In this document: positions 43,460 through 52,737 of the stretch, piece after piece
Numbering within the stretch: position 1 is the stretch's first letter
How the letters are laid out: each line of letters opens with the position of its first letter
NCBI GenBank assembly: GCA_016183805.1
Contig: JACPDX010000069.1
Span: forward strand, 1 to 53,148
Direction of reading: 5' to 3'
DNA: 53,148 bases
Source: Bacteroidota bacterium
Lineage (GTDB): Bacteria > Bacteroidota > Bacteroidia > Flavobacteriales_E > Vicingaceae
The notes under the pieces: model-generated
The model's input: the letters and a program-made list of their open reading frames with translations, nothing else
Told to the model about the DNA's origin: nothing
Database searches by the model: none
Made by a program: the position numbers and the translations under genes

Positions 43460-44656
43460 ATGTTAAAAGGCAAAAACATACTTCTGGGTATAACTGGAGG
43501 AATTGCCTCATACAAAATTGCTACTTTGACTCGTTTGTTAAAAAAATCACGAGCCAACATTAAAGTAGTAATGACTCCGGCTGCAAAAGAATTTATTACT
43601 CCCCTAACCCTCTCTACTTTATCTGAAAACCCTGTTTATACAGAGTTTGCCAACAGGCAAACCAGCGAATGGAACAGCCATGTAGAATTAGGCTTGTGGG
43701 CAGATATTTTTGTTGTTGCCCCCGCCACTGCAAACACTATTGCAAAAATGGCAAACGGAATTTGCGACAATTTGCTTTTAGCAACCTACATGTCGGCAAA
43801 ATGTCCTGTATTTATTGCTCCTGCAATGGATTTAGACATGTTTAAACACCCTACAACTGCCAAAAACATTAATACTTTAAAAGAGTTTGGCTATACCATT
43901 ATTGATGCTGTTGAAGGTGAGCTAGCCAGTAGATTAATGGGTAAAGGAAGAATGGAAGAACCTGAAAAAATTTCGGAAATCATTCATGCTTTTTTTATAA
44001 GCAATCAGGTTCTTAAAAATAAAAAGGTTTTAATTACTGCCGGCCCAACTCACGAACAAATAGACCCTGTTCGGTTTATAGGCAACAATTCGTCGGGTAA
44101 AATGGGGTTAGCATTAGCCAAAGAGGCTAAAAAATTAGGAGCCGATGTTACTTTAATTATAGGCCCCAACAAATTGGAACCTCAGGAAGATATCAATTGG
44201 ATAAACGTAAAATCGGCTGATGAAATGTACACCCAAGTACATAAAAATTTAAAAAAAGCTGATATTATTATTATGTCGGCAGCTGTAGCCGATTTTAAAC
44301 CCAAAAACAGTAGCTCACAGAAGATTAAAAAAAGTAATACGAATTTGATTATCGAACTAGAACCCACAAAAGATATTTTAAAATCGGTTGGATTAATTAA
44401 AACCAAAAATCAATTATTGGTAGGTTTTGCGTTAGAATCGGAGAATGAGTTGAAAAATGCAAAAGATAAACTAAAAACAAAAAATTTAGATTTAATTATC
44501 CTAAACTCTTTAAACGACCAAGGTGCAGGATTTGAATTTGACACCAACAAAATTTCGATAATTGATAAAAAAAATAAAGTTGACAATTTTGAGTTAAAAT
44601 CTAAATCGGAAGTTGCCACCGACATTTTTAATAAAATTGTATCTTTACAGAAATAA
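43460..44656 (+). CDS. coaBC: Bifunctional phosphopantothenoylcysteine synthetase/decarboxylase
   Basis: Two consecutive steps of coenzyme A synthesis. The N-terminal flavoprotein (CoaC, residues 1-180) has GITGGIASYK, VAPATANTIAKMANG with the catalytic Asn, and PAMDLDMF (most relatives have PAMN). The C-terminal CoaB half (about 188-398) has TAGPTHEQIDPVRFIGNNSSGKMG and SAAVADFKP, both typical, and a lysine-rich KIKKS segment as in the nucleotide-binding region. The full 398-residue length is normal. It starts 18 bases after rpoZ. Confidence 0.95.
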   Translation: MLKGKNILLGITGGIASYKIATLTRLLKKSRANIKVVMTPAAKEFITPLTLSTLSENPVYTEFANRQTSEWNSHVELGLWADIFVVAPATANTIAKMANGICDNLLLATYMSAKCPVFIAPAMDLDMFKHPTTAKNINTLKEFGYTIIDAVEGELASRLMGKGRMEEPEKISEIIHAFFISNQVLKNKKVLITAGPTHEQIDPVRFIGNNSSGKMGLALAKEAKKLGADVTLIIGPNKLEPQEDINWINVKSADEMYTQVHKNLKKADIIIMSAAVADFKPKNSSSQKIKKSNTNLIIELEPTKDILKSVGLIKTKNQLLVGFALESENELKNAKDKLKTKNLDLIILNSLNDQGAGFEFDTNKISIIDKKNKVDNFELKSKSEVATDIFNKIVSLQK

Positions 44657-44700
44657 AAAAGTCGGAAGATGAAACTAGTTACTAGTAACTAGAAAAAAAC
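44657..44700. repeat. Short dispersed repeats between coaBC and the DUF4835 gene
   Basis: AGTCGGAAGA (44661-44670) and ACTAGTTACTAGTAACTAGA (44674-44693), the latter self-complementary. Same families as 29957-29993 and 42099-42150. Confidence 0.6.
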
Positions 44701-44701
44701 C

Positions 44702-45613
44702 ATGAAATTATCCCTAAAAATAACACTCGTTTATTTCCTGTTGTTTTTCAGCAATTCCATAGTTTTTGCCCAAGAATTGAATTGTAATTTACAAGTAAAT
44801 TCTAGTCAGATCATGGGTTCTGACAAAAGTATTTTTGATGTGATGCAAAAAAACCTTTCGGAATTTGTAAACAATAAAAAATGGACTAATCATAATTATC
44901 AAATACAAGAAAAAATTGAATGCACCATGCTTATTAATATTACGGAGCGTGTTTCAGCTAACTCTTTTAAGGCAACCATACAAATTCAATCCCGAAGACC
45001 TATTTATAATTCGTCATACAGTTCTACTCTAATCAATCATATTGATAAAGATTTTGAATTTAATTTTAATGAATTTGAACAATTAGAATATTCCGAGAAT
45101 ATTTTTACTTCAAATTTAACCTCTGTAATATCTTTTTATGTTTATATGATTTTGGCTATGGATTACGAATCTTTTTCAAAAGAAGGAGGCAGTCCGTATT
45201 TAATAAAAGCCCAGACTATAGTTACCAATGCACAAAATGCAGGAGGTGCGGGTTGGAAAGCTTTTGAAGATACAAAAAACAGGTATTGGCTGGTTGAAAA
45301 TTTATTAAAACCCAATTACGATCCATTTAGAGAAACCATGTATAATTACCACCGTTTAGGGTTTGATGTAATGTCGTCGGATGTAAATAAAGGCAGAGGG
45401 GTAATTTTAGCCTCTTTAAAAAACTTAGAAAGTATTTTTAAATACGATATGAATTCATATCAGCTTCAGTTTTTTTTTAATGCTAAAGCCGATGAAATTG
45501 TTGAACTTTTTAAAGAAGCTCCTCAGGCAGAAAAAAGTGAGATTGTACCTATTCTAAAAAAAATTAATCCTGCAAATTCAAACACTTACGAAAAGATTAT
45601 ATCAGGAAAATAA
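44702..45613 (+). CDS. porD: DUF4835 protein, PorD-like
   Basis: A 303-residue exported protein (signal peptide ending VFAQ, residue 23). The family DUF4835 is linked by annotation to PorD, a candidate T9SS component of less certain function. Typical segments are ELNCNLQVNSSQI at the mature start, RRPIYNSSY, LAMDYESFSKEGGSPYL, AGGAGWKAFEDTKNRYWL and MYNYHRLGFDVMS. It sits between coaBC and recN as in other Bacteroidota. The stop is directly followed by the recN ATG. Confidence 0.82.
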   Translation: MKLSLKITLVYFLLFFSNSIVFAQELNCNLQVNSSQIMGSDKSIFDVMQKNLSEFVNNKKWTNHNYQIQEKIECTMLINITERVSANSFKATIQIQSRRPIYNSSYSSTLINHIDKDFEFNFNEFEQLEYSENIFTSNLTSVISFYVYMILAMDYESFSKEGGSPYLIKAQTIVTNAQNAGGAGWKAFEDTKNRYWLVENLLKPNYDPFRETMYNYHRLGFDVMSSDVNKGRGVILASLKNLESIFKYDMNSYQLQFFFNAKADEIVELFKEAPQAEKSEIVPILKKINPANSNTYEKIISGK

Positions 45614-47269
45614 ATGCTGTTACATTTATCAATTACCAACTACGCAATCATTGAAAAATTAGAACTTGATTTTGATAAAGGGTTTACTGTAATTACAGGA
45701 GAAACCGGAGCAGGAAAATCAATTTTATTAGGAGCATTATCATTAATTCTTGGAAACCGCGTAGATACAGGTGTATTAAATGATAAAGAAAAAAAATGTG
45801 TGGTTGAAGGTATTTTTAAGCTGACTGCAACCAATTTTCAAGATTTTTTTAAAGAAAATGATTTAGATTTTGAAGAAGAAACTACCATTCGCAGAGAAAT
45901 TTCTTCACTCGGAAAATCAAGGGCTTTTATTAACGATACCCCGGTAAACTTAAACGTTGTAAAGGATTTAGCCGAACAACTCATCAACATTCATTCACAA
46001 CACCAGAATTTATTAGTTAAAAACGGAAACTACCAGCTCACTGTTGTCGATTCTTTTGTTGGTATCCAACCCGAAATGGAAGTTTATGAAGCCGATTATA
46101 AAATGTATCAACAACAAAAAAATGAATTAGTTGATTTAAAAAGTAAAGAGAACAAAGCAAAATCGGAACTGGATTTTATAAGATTTCAGGTAAACGAACT
46201 AGAAGCTCTAAAGCTTCAAGAAAATGAACAACAACACCTTGAAGAACAGCTCGATTTGTTAAACAATGCCGAAGAAATAAAATTAACCCTACATGAAGCC
46301 CACTCATTATTATTAGAAAATGAAGATAATATTTTAAAAAAAATTAAACTTATTCTTCAATCGTTCAATAAAATAGCACATTTATCTAACGATTATCAGG
46401 CTATTTCCGACAGGTTAAACAACTTGTTAATTGAACTAAATGATCTTTCAAGAGAAATTTCCGGATTTAATGATAACGTAAATTTTGACAACGACAATTC
46501 GGAGTTTTTAAGCAATCGACTAAACAACATTTACTCTTTAGAAAAAAAACACCATGTAACCCATTCAAACGATTTATTGAATTTACTTGCCAACTTTAAA
46601 CAGGAATTGGCTAAAATTGAATCGATAGAAGATGTAATTCTTGATTTAGAAAAAGAAGTTTCGGCACTCGAAAATAAACTGTTCATCCAAGCAAAAGTTA
46701 TTTCTAGTAAAAGAACTCAGCATATTCCGAAACTTACTCAATCCATTCAACAAAACTTATTAGAATTGGGATTACCTCATTCAAATTTTGTGATTAAGCA
46801 ACAAATTAATAATGAGTTAAAAATTACGGGTATCGACAAAATTGAGTTTCTATTCTCGGCAAATAAAGGTTTTGAACCTGAAGACATCAACAAAATAGCA
46901 TCCGGTGGCGAAATTTCCAGAGTAATGTTAACCATTAAATCTATCTTAGCTAAAAGTAAAAACTTATCTACAGTGGTGTTCGACGAAATAGATACGGGGG
47001 TTTCGGGTGATATTGCCGATAAAATGGGAAATATTATGAAACAAATGTCGAATGATATTCAAATTATTACCATTACACACCTGCCTCAGGTAGCAGCAAA
47101 AGGAACCAACCATTATAAAATTTACAAAGAAGTTAAAGGTGGTAAAACCATAACAGATGTAGTTGTTTTAGACCAAGAAGGTAAGATTAACGAAGTGGCA
47201 AAAATGCTGAGTGGAAAAGAACTTACAAAAGCTGCACTAGAAAATGCTAAAAATCTTATTTCAAATTGA
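45614..47269 (+). CDS. recN: DNA repair ATPase RecN
   Basis: SMC-like protein for double-strand break repair, 551 residues. Walker A is GETGAGKS at residues 29-36. Two coiled-coil arms run through the middle (about 150-370). The signature IASGGEISRVML and Walker B VVFDEIDTGVSG are near the C-terminus, followed by THLPQVAAKG. All ATPase motifs are present. It starts at the base after the DUF4835 stop. Confidence 0.97.
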   Translation: MLLHLSITNYAIIEKLELDFDKGFTVITGETGAGKSILLGALSLILGNRVDTGVLNDKEKKCVVEGIFKLTATNFQDFFKENDLDFEEETTIRREISSLGKSRAFINDTPVNLNVVKDLAEQLINIHSQHQNLLVKNGNYQLTVVDSFVGIQPEMEVYEADYKMYQQQKNELVDLKSKENKAKSELDFIRFQVNELEALKLQENEQQHLEEQLDLLNNAEEIKLTLHEAHSLLLENEDNILKKIKLILQSFNKIAHLSNDYQAISDRLNNLLIELNDLSREISGFNDNVNFDNDNSEFLSNRLNNIYSLEKKHHVTHSNDLLNLLANFKQELAKIESIEDVILDLEKEVSALENKLFIQAKVISSKRTQHIPKLTQSIQQNLLELGLPHSNFVIKQQINNELKITGIDKIEFLFSANKGFEPEDINKIASGGEISRVMLTIKSILAKSKNLSTVVFDEIDTGVSGDIADKMGNIMKQMSNDIQIITITHLPQVAAKGTNHYKIYKEVKGGKTITDVVVLDQEGKINEVAKMLSGKELTKAALENAKNLISN

Positions 47270-47294
47270 TATATTTGTGAAATTGATAAGTAAA

Positions 47295-47477
47295 ATGATA
47301 AGCAACAGAAATAAAGTTATTGGAGGTTTAGTTTTTTCAATATTTTTGAGTACGATTACTTTTTCTTGTGATCCACATAGAAGAGGCGCTACAGCTAGTC
47401 AAATTGGTGCTAGTTCAGGACAAAAATTTCATAAAAGACCTGCATCAGCCAAACGAAAAAAAACAATAAAATATTAA
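47295..47477 (+). CDS. Small basic lipoprotein
   Basis: A 60-residue frame from ATG 47295; an earlier start would overlap recN. A hydrophobic segment (VIGGLVFSIFLSTITFSC) ends in a possible lipobox Cys at about residue 25. The remaining part is short, rich in Ser, Arg and Lys, and ends RPASAKRKKTIKY. It lies 10 bases before fabI and may be part of the same message. I do not know its role. Confidence 0.55.
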   Translation: MISNRNKVIGGLVFSIFLSTITFSCDPHRRGATASQIGASSGQKFHKRPASAKRKKTIKY

Positions 47478-47487
47478 TACAATTACT

Positions 47488-48306
47488 ATGTCGAACAATT
47501 TATTAAAAGGTAAAAAAGGAATTATTTTTGGAGCATTAAATTCAAATTCTATTGCATGGAAAGTAGCCGAGAGAGCTTATGAAGAAGGTGCTGAGTTTAT
47601 TTTAACCAATGCTCCCATAGCTTTAAGAATGGGTGAATTAAATGAATTAGCAAAAAAAACAAATTCAGATGTAGTTCCTGCCGATGTAACCTCTATCGAA
47701 GATTTAGAAAATTTATTTAATAAAGCTCAAGAAAAATTTGGAAAAATCGATTTTATCCTACACTCCATTGGGATGTCAATCAATGTGAGAAAAAAAATTC
47801 ATTACACAGAAGCCAATTATGATTTTTATGATAAAGCAATGGATATTTCAGCCATTTCTTTCCACAAAGTAATGAAAATTGCAAAAGAAAAAGACATCAT
47901 GAATGAGTGGGGTTCTATTTTAGCACTTTCATTTATTGCCGCACAATTATCAATACCGGGTTACAATGATATGTCGGACGCAAAATCATTGTTGGAATCT
48001 ATTGCTAGAACTTTTGGATATTATTATGGTGTTGATAAAAAAGTAAGAGTAAACACTATTTCTCAATCACCAACTAAAACAACTGCTGGTGGTGGTATTA
48101 AAGGATTTGATTCATTGTATAATTTTGCCGATTACAATTCACCTTTAGGAAATGCACCAACTTTAGATTGTGCAAATTATTGTATTGTAATGTTTTCGGA
48201 TTTAACTAAATATGTTACCATGCAAAACTTATATCACGATGGTGGTTTCTCATCAACCGGAGTAAGTGATAGGACGATGGAAAAGTTTGAAAAAGGATTT
48301 TATTAA
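47488..48306 (+). CDS. fabI: Enoyl-[acyl-carrier-protein] reductase (NADH)
   Basis: Last step of each fatty acid elongation cycle, reducing enoyl-ACP. Its 272 residues match FabI. The cofactor loop is KKGIIFGALNSNSIAWKVAE, in the divergent form typical of FabI, and ILHSIG and LSFIAAQLSIPGYNDMSDAKSLLESIART follow. The last includes the catalytic Tyr and Lys of YNDMSDAK with the wider spacing. A hairpin terminator follows. Confidence 0.95.
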   Translation: MSNNLLKGKKGIIFGALNSNSIAWKVAERAYEEGAEFILTNAPIALRMGELNELAKKTNSDVVPADVTSIEDLENLFNKAQEKFGKIDFILHSIGMSINVRKKIHYTEANYDFYDKAMDISAISFHKVMKIAKEKDIMNEWGSILALSFIAAQLSIPGYNDMSDAKSLLESIARTFGYYYGVDKKVRVNTISQSPTKTTAGGGIKGFDSLYNFADYNSPLGNAPTLDCANYCIVMFSDLTKYVTMQNLYHDGGFSSTGVSDRTMEKFEKGFY

Positions 48307-48311
48307 TTCCT

Positions 48312-48342
48312 AAAAGCCTTACAACCAGTAAGGCTTTTTTTT
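48312..48342 (+). terminator. Terminator after fabI
   Basis: AAAAGCCTTAC and GTAAGGCTTTT form an 11-bp stem with a five-base loop and a T run. Confidence 0.92.
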
Positions 48343-48376
48343 AATACCTAAACACCCATTCTTAATTTTATAAAAA

Positions 48377-50581
48377 ATGAGGTTTATAAAATACATTGTT
48401 GTATTCTTTTACATCTTTCTGATATCAGCTCATTTTAATCGCTTATTTTCCCAAACCTTTGGCGACAAAGATTACTTTTTAATTGATTCGTTAAATTTAG
48501 TTGAACTTAGTGAAAGTGATAGAAATTTATTAAACACAGCACTAAATTCTTACCACAATACTAAACACGACACCTTAAAATTAGATGCTTTAGAAGTTAT
48601 TACCGAAAACTTAATGCACGATGTTTGGGTTAAATATAATGTGTTAGTTAAAAAATTTGTGGAACAAAAATTAGGAGAAAACCCTTCGTTATTATTAAAA
48701 AAGAGGTATTTAAAATCCTTAGCAAGTTCAATAAATAACATAGGTGTAAATTGTGAGCAACAAGGAAATTTAGTTGATGCAATTTTATATTTTCATAAAA
48801 GTTTAAAAATTCAAGAATCACTTAAAGATTTAGAAGGCTCTGCCACTACTCTTAATAATATAGGTGCAATTTATAATACTTTAGGAAATGTTGATAAAAC
48901 TTTAGATTACTTTCAAAAAAGTTTAAAAATTAGAGAACAAGTTGGTGATAAAAAAGGAATAGCACAATCGTTAAATAATATTGGCTCGATTTATTACAGC
49001 CAAAAAGAATTGAGTAAAGCCTTAAATAATTTTGAAAAAAGTGCAGAGTTGTATAAAGAAGTTAATGATAAAGAAGGATTAGCTTACACGTTTAGTAACA
49101 TTGGAAATATTTACGATTTGTTAAACTCATTTAAGGGTTTAAGCTATCATAAAAGAAGTTTAAAATTACGTGAAGAAATTGGCGATAAAAAAGGACGTGC
49201 ATTCGGATTGGTTAATGTTGCCGAATCGCAGTTGATGAATAAAAACATAAACGAAGCTCTAGCTAATGCAAAAGAAGCCTTAGTATTGTCCAAAGAAATG
49301 GGATACCCCGATAATATCCAAAAATCAGCCTATATTTTAAGTAAAATCTATAAAACAACATCAGACTACCCTCAGGCATTAGAGTATTTCGAACTTTCTG
49401 TTGTAATGAAAGACAGCATTAAAAATGAAGAGTCTAGCAGGGCTTCATATAAACTCCAAACAAAATATGAGTTTGAAAAACAACAAGCTGTTAAAGATGC
49501 CGAACACAATAAACAAATGGAAGTGATTGCTGAAAAAGAGGCAAAACAACAAATTATTATCTACTCAATTGCATTAGGATTAATCCTTTTATTGGTATTT
49601 TTTATCTTTATTTATAACAGGTTACAAATAACAAAAAAACAAAAATCAATTATTGAAGAGCAAAAAAAATTAGTAGAAGAAAAACAAAAAGAGATTCTTG
49701 ATTCAATTACTTACGCCAAACGAATCCAAGCTGCTATACTTCCTTCCGATAGAATAATTAAGCAATTTTTACCCGAAAGTTTTGTTTTTTACAAACCCAA
49801 AGACATTGTTGCAGGTGACTTTTATTGGATGGAAACTATTAATAGTGATGAGTCGAGAGTGTTGAGTGGTGAGTACCCATCACTCAATACCCAAAACTCA
49901 CCACTTGTTTTATTTGCTGCTGCCGATTGCACAGGCCATGGGGTTCCAGGAGCCATGGTTAGTGTGGTGTGCAACAATGCTCTCAATCGTTCAGTTCGTG
50001 AATTTGGATTAACTAATCCGGGTGAAATATTAGACAAAACCAAAGAAATTGTTATTCAAGAATTTGAAAAAAGTGATGAGGATGTTAAAGACGGGATGGA
50101 CATAGCACTATGTAGTTTAGAGTTTAAAGTTAAAAGTTGTGAACTAAAATACGCAGGAGCTAATAATCCTTTATGGATAATTCGTCCACCTGTCATTGCA
50201 AGTGCAACAAATCAATCTCTACAAAAGGAACAGATTGCTTCACTTCCTTCGGGCGTTCGCAATGACGAAAATTTCGAACTAATAGAAATCAAACCTACCA
50301 AACAGCCTATTGGAAAAGTCGATAATCCAACATTATTTATAAATAATACTATTGAACTTAAAAAAGGAGATACCATCTATTTATTTACCGACGGTTACCA
50401 AGATCAATTTGGCGGAAAAAAGGGCAAAAAATTTAAACCCGCAAAACTTAAAGAGTTGCTTTTAAGTATTCCAAATCAATCAATGGACGAACAATTAAGA
50501 ATGATTAGTCAATCGTTTGAAAATTGGAAAGGAAACCTGGAACAAGTTGACGATGTTTGTATTATAGGTGTAAGGGTTTGA
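48377..50581 (+). CDS. TPR-containing PP2C/SpoIIE-type phosphatase with repeat insertions
   Basis: A 734-residue membrane signalling protein. It has a signal peptide (about 1-26) and six or so TPR units (about 110-345, several reading GSATTLNNIGAIYNTLGN or similar). A transmembrane helix lies at about 394-414 and a coiled coil at about 418-445 (EEQKKLVEEKQKEILDSITYAKR). A cytoplasmic SpoIIE/PP2C domain (about 450-734) has AADCTGHGVPGAMVS and FTDGYQDQFGG as metal-binding segments. Two in-frame stretches (about 490-510 and 604-630) are not part of the family. They come from dispersed repeats, and both sit in surface loops. Confidence 0.88.
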   Translation: MRFIKYIVVFFYIFLISAHFNRLFSQTFGDKDYFLIDSLNLVELSESDRNLLNTALNSYHNTKHDTLKLDALEVITENLMHDVWVKYNVLVKKFVEQKLGENPSLLLKKRYLKSLASSINNIGVNCEQQGNLVDAILYFHKSLKIQESLKDLEGSATTLNNIGAIYNTLGNVDKTLDYFQKSLKIREQVGDKKGIAQSLNNIGSIYYSQKELSKALNNFEKSAELYKEVNDKEGLAYTFSNIGNIYDLLNSFKGLSYHKRSLKLREEIGDKKGRAFGLVNVAESQLMNKNINEALANAKEALVLSKEMGYPDNIQKSAYILSKIYKTTSDYPQALEYFELSVVMKDSIKNEESSRASYKLQTKYEFEKQQAVKDAEHNKQMEVIAEKEAKQQIIIYSIALGLILLLVFFIFIYNRLQITKKQKSIIEEQKKLVEEKQKEILDSITYAKRIQAAILPSDRIIKQFLPESFVFYKPKDIVAGDFYWMETINSDESRVLSGEYPSLNTQNSPLVLFAAADCTGHGVPGAMVSVVCNNALNRSVREFGLTNPGEILDKTKEIVIQEFEKSDEDVKDGMDIALCSLEFKVKSCELKYAGANNPLWIIRPPVIASATNQSLQKEQIASLPSGVRNDENFELIEIKPTKQPIGKVDNPTLFINNTIELKKGDTIYLFTDGYQDQFGGKKGKKFKPAKLKELLLSIPNQSMDEQLRMISQSFENWKGNLEQVDDVCIIGVRV
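49845..49906. repeat. Intragenic palindromic repeat in the phosphatase gene (first)
   Basis: GTGTTGAGTG and CACTCAATAC (9 of 10 complementary), and GGTGAGT with ACTCACC, make a hairpin-like unit of the GTGAGTGGTGAGT class. It is translated as SDESRVLSGEYPSLNTQNS. Confidence 0.75.
50190..50270. repeat. Intragenic palindromic repeat in the phosphatase gene (second)
   Basis: GTCATTGC (50192-50199) and GCAATGAC (50259-50266) are outer arms, and CAATCT and AGATTG are inner ones. The unit is the well-known GTCATTGCGAG...CGCAATGACG class. It is translated in frame as VIASATNQSLQKEQ and on to GVRNDE. Confidence 0.88.
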
Positions 50582-50611
50582 CGAAGTTTTTTTCCTTTTT
50601 TTAGACAAAGA

Positions 50612-50645
50612 AAAAGTTTTATGAAACGTGTTTCATAAAACTTTT
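50612..50645. terminator. Bidirectional terminator between phosphatase and DEAD-box helicase genes
   Basis: A perfect 16-bp stem (50612-50627 with 50630-50645) with A and T runs at its ends, between convergent genes. Confidence 0.88.
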
Positions 50646-50735
50646 ACCTATCCCTTTAGTAACAAGACTTGTGAAGATTTTTACCAACTATTTTTCAGTA
50701 TTATGCCAGTTTTTGTATTCTAACTTCCAAATTAA

Positions 50736-52568
50736 TTATCTTGGTCTTCTTTCTCTAAAGTTACGAGCGTTTGCACCACCTGAATTTGACGAAGAATAAT
50801 TTTTCTTCGGACCTCTATCTCTATCTCCTCTGTTTCTGTCTCCTCCACTACTACTTCTGGAACCACCTCTGTATTCGCTTCTAGGTTCTCTTGAATCTCT
50901 TGATTCTCCTCTTGGTTTATCCTGTGAAAATTCAACTCTTATTTCTCTTTTTTCAATGTTTTTTCCATTCATGGCTTGAATTAATTTTTCGCCAACGCCA
51001 TCTTCAACACCTAAAAAAGCAAAGCTATCAAACAAATCAATTTTACCAACACTGTTTCCATCAATACCTGACTGGTTACAGATAAATCCTAAAATCTGAC
51101 CTTTGTTTTCAAAACCGTCTAATTTACCTACATTGATAAATACACGTTTTGAATTTTGACTTCCTTCACTCATTCTATCTTCTCTTCTTCCGCTTCTTCT
51201 ATCATCTCTTTCTCCTCTATCGTCACCTCTTCTAGAGCCTCTTGGTTCTAAATTAATGTCTCCGGCTTTTTCGTAGGTTTTTAAGAATCTATTAAATTCA
51301 ACTGAAACAAAACGTTGAATTAATTCTTCTTTTGAAAAATTACTTAGTTCTTCATTGATTTTATCTAAATAAGGAGCTATTCCTTTAGTGTTGATTTCAA
51401 CATCATGAACAGTTTGTATTAATTGTACAATTTGCTGACCACAAATATCGTTTCCTGTTGGAGCCTTAACTAACTCCATCTTTTTACTAATTTGTTTTTC
51501 AACCAATTTAATTCTTCCGGCTTTACTTGGGCTAACTAAAGCAACCGATATACCGGATTTCCCGGCTCTTGCTGTTCTACCGGCTCTGTGAGTATAGCTT
51601 TCAATTTCATCTGGTAAATCAACATGAAACACGTGTGTTATATCATCTACATCAATACCACGAGCAGCAACATCAGTAGCAACCAACACTTGTAAGGTTC
51701 GATTTCTAAATTTATTCATTACACTATCTCTTTGAGCTTGAGATAAATCACCATGTAAAGCATCAGCATTATAGCCGTCAGCCATTAATTTATCTGCAAA
51801 TTCTTTTGCATCCCTTCTTGTTCTACAAAATACTAAACCAAACATACCCGGAGAAAAATCAATAAATCTTCTTAATGCATGATATTGATCTCTTCCGCTA
51901 ACTAAGCAATACTGATGTTCAATGTTTGCAGCGGTACTATTTTTTGTTCCAATGGTAACAGTATGAGGATTTTCCATGTAGTTTTGAGCAATTCGCTCAA
52001 CTTCTCTTGGCATGGTAGCTGAAAACAACCAAGTGTGTTTAAAAGCAGGTGTTGCTTCTAAAATTTCAGTAATATCTTCTTTAAAACCCATGTTAAGCAT
52101 TTCATCAGCTTCATCTAAAACAACAGTAGAAACAGTGTCAAATTTTAATACTTTTCTTCCCATTAAATCAATGGTTCTACCCGGTGTACCAACAATAATG
52201 TTAGCTCCTTTTTTTATGTCTCTGATTTGGTCACTAATGTTAGCTCCTCCATAAACAGCAACTATATTAACTCCTTCTTTATATTTGGAGTACGATTTCA
52301 TTTCTTTCGTAATTTGCAAACACAACTCTCTGGTTGGGCAAAGTACTAATCCTTGAATTGCTCGATAATCAACATCAATTTGTTGTATTAATGGTAAGCC
52401 AAATGCAGCTGTTTTACCTGTTCCGGTTTGTGCCAAACCTACATAATCTCTATTACCTTCTAAAAGTACAGGTATAGTTTTTTCTTGTATGGGAGAGGGT
52501 GTCTCAAATCCCAAAGCTTCTACTGCCTTGATGAGAGTGTCATCAAGACCTAATTCTTTAAATGTCAT
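50736..52568 (-). CDS. DEAD-box RNA helicase with RGG-rich tail
   Basis: ATP-dependent RNA helicase of the DeaD/CsdA type, 610 residues, probably in ribosome assembly or cold adaptation. Motifs in order: GFETPSPIQEKTIPVLLEG (Q motif), AQTGTGKT (I), PTRELCLQI (Ia), GTPGRTIDL (Ib), LDEADEM (II), FSATMP (III), GLVFCRTRRDA (IV), VATDVAARGIDVD (V), HRAGRTARAGKSG (VI). A DbpA-like RNA-binding domain follows (about 470-555), then a tail rich in Arg, Gly, Ser and Asp. The long upstream gap (52569-52737) has an ATACCG-GTT-CGGTAT hairpin near the start, which could be a leader control site. Confidence 0.95.
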   Translation of the reverse strand: MTFKELGLDDTLIKAVEALGFETPSPIQEKTIPVLLEGNRDYVGLAQTGTGKTAAFGLPLIQQIDVDYRAIQGLVLCPTRELCLQITKEMKSYSKYKEGVNIVAVYGGANISDQIRDIKKGANIIVGTPGRTIDLMGRKVLKFDTVSTVVLDEADEMLNMGFKEDITEILEATPAFKHTWLFSATMPREVERIAQNYMENPHTVTIGTKNSTAANIEHQYCLVSGRDQYHALRRFIDFSPGMFGLVFCRTRRDAKEFADKLMADGYNADALHGDLSQAQRDSVMNKFRNRTLQVLVATDVAARGIDVDDITHVFHVDLPDEIESYTHRAGRTARAGKSGISVALVSPSKAGRIKLVEKQISKKMELVKAPTGNDICGQQIVQLIQTVHDVEINTKGIAPYLDKINEELSNFSKEELIQRFVSVEFNRFLKTYEKAGDINLEPRGSRRGDDRGERDDRRSGRREDRMSEGSQNSKRVFINVGKLDGFENKGQILGFICNQSGIDGNSVGKIDLFDSFAFLGVEDGVGEKLIQAMNGKNIEKREIRVEFSQDKPRGESRDSREPRSEYRGGSRSSSGGDRNRGDRDRGPKKNYSSSNSGGANARNFRERRPR

Positions 52569-52584
52569 TAATTTTATTTTTTTT

Positions 52585-52599
52585 ATACCGAACCGGTAT
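52585..52599 (-). other. Leader hairpin of the DEAD-box helicase gene
   Basis: ATACCG and CGGTAT, perfect, around three bases, 17 bases before the ATG on the minus strand. Possibly a cold-responsive leader element; only the structure is seen. Confidence 0.35.
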
Positions 52600-52737
52600 C
52601 TTGATTATTGTGGCGAGGACGAATTTGCCAGGAATACTCTGTTACCAATTTGGTGTTCACATTAACATTACACTATTTATTAGCATAATTTTGGCAAAGT
52701 TGCACATTTATTTGATATAATGGTTGATTTTACTGAC

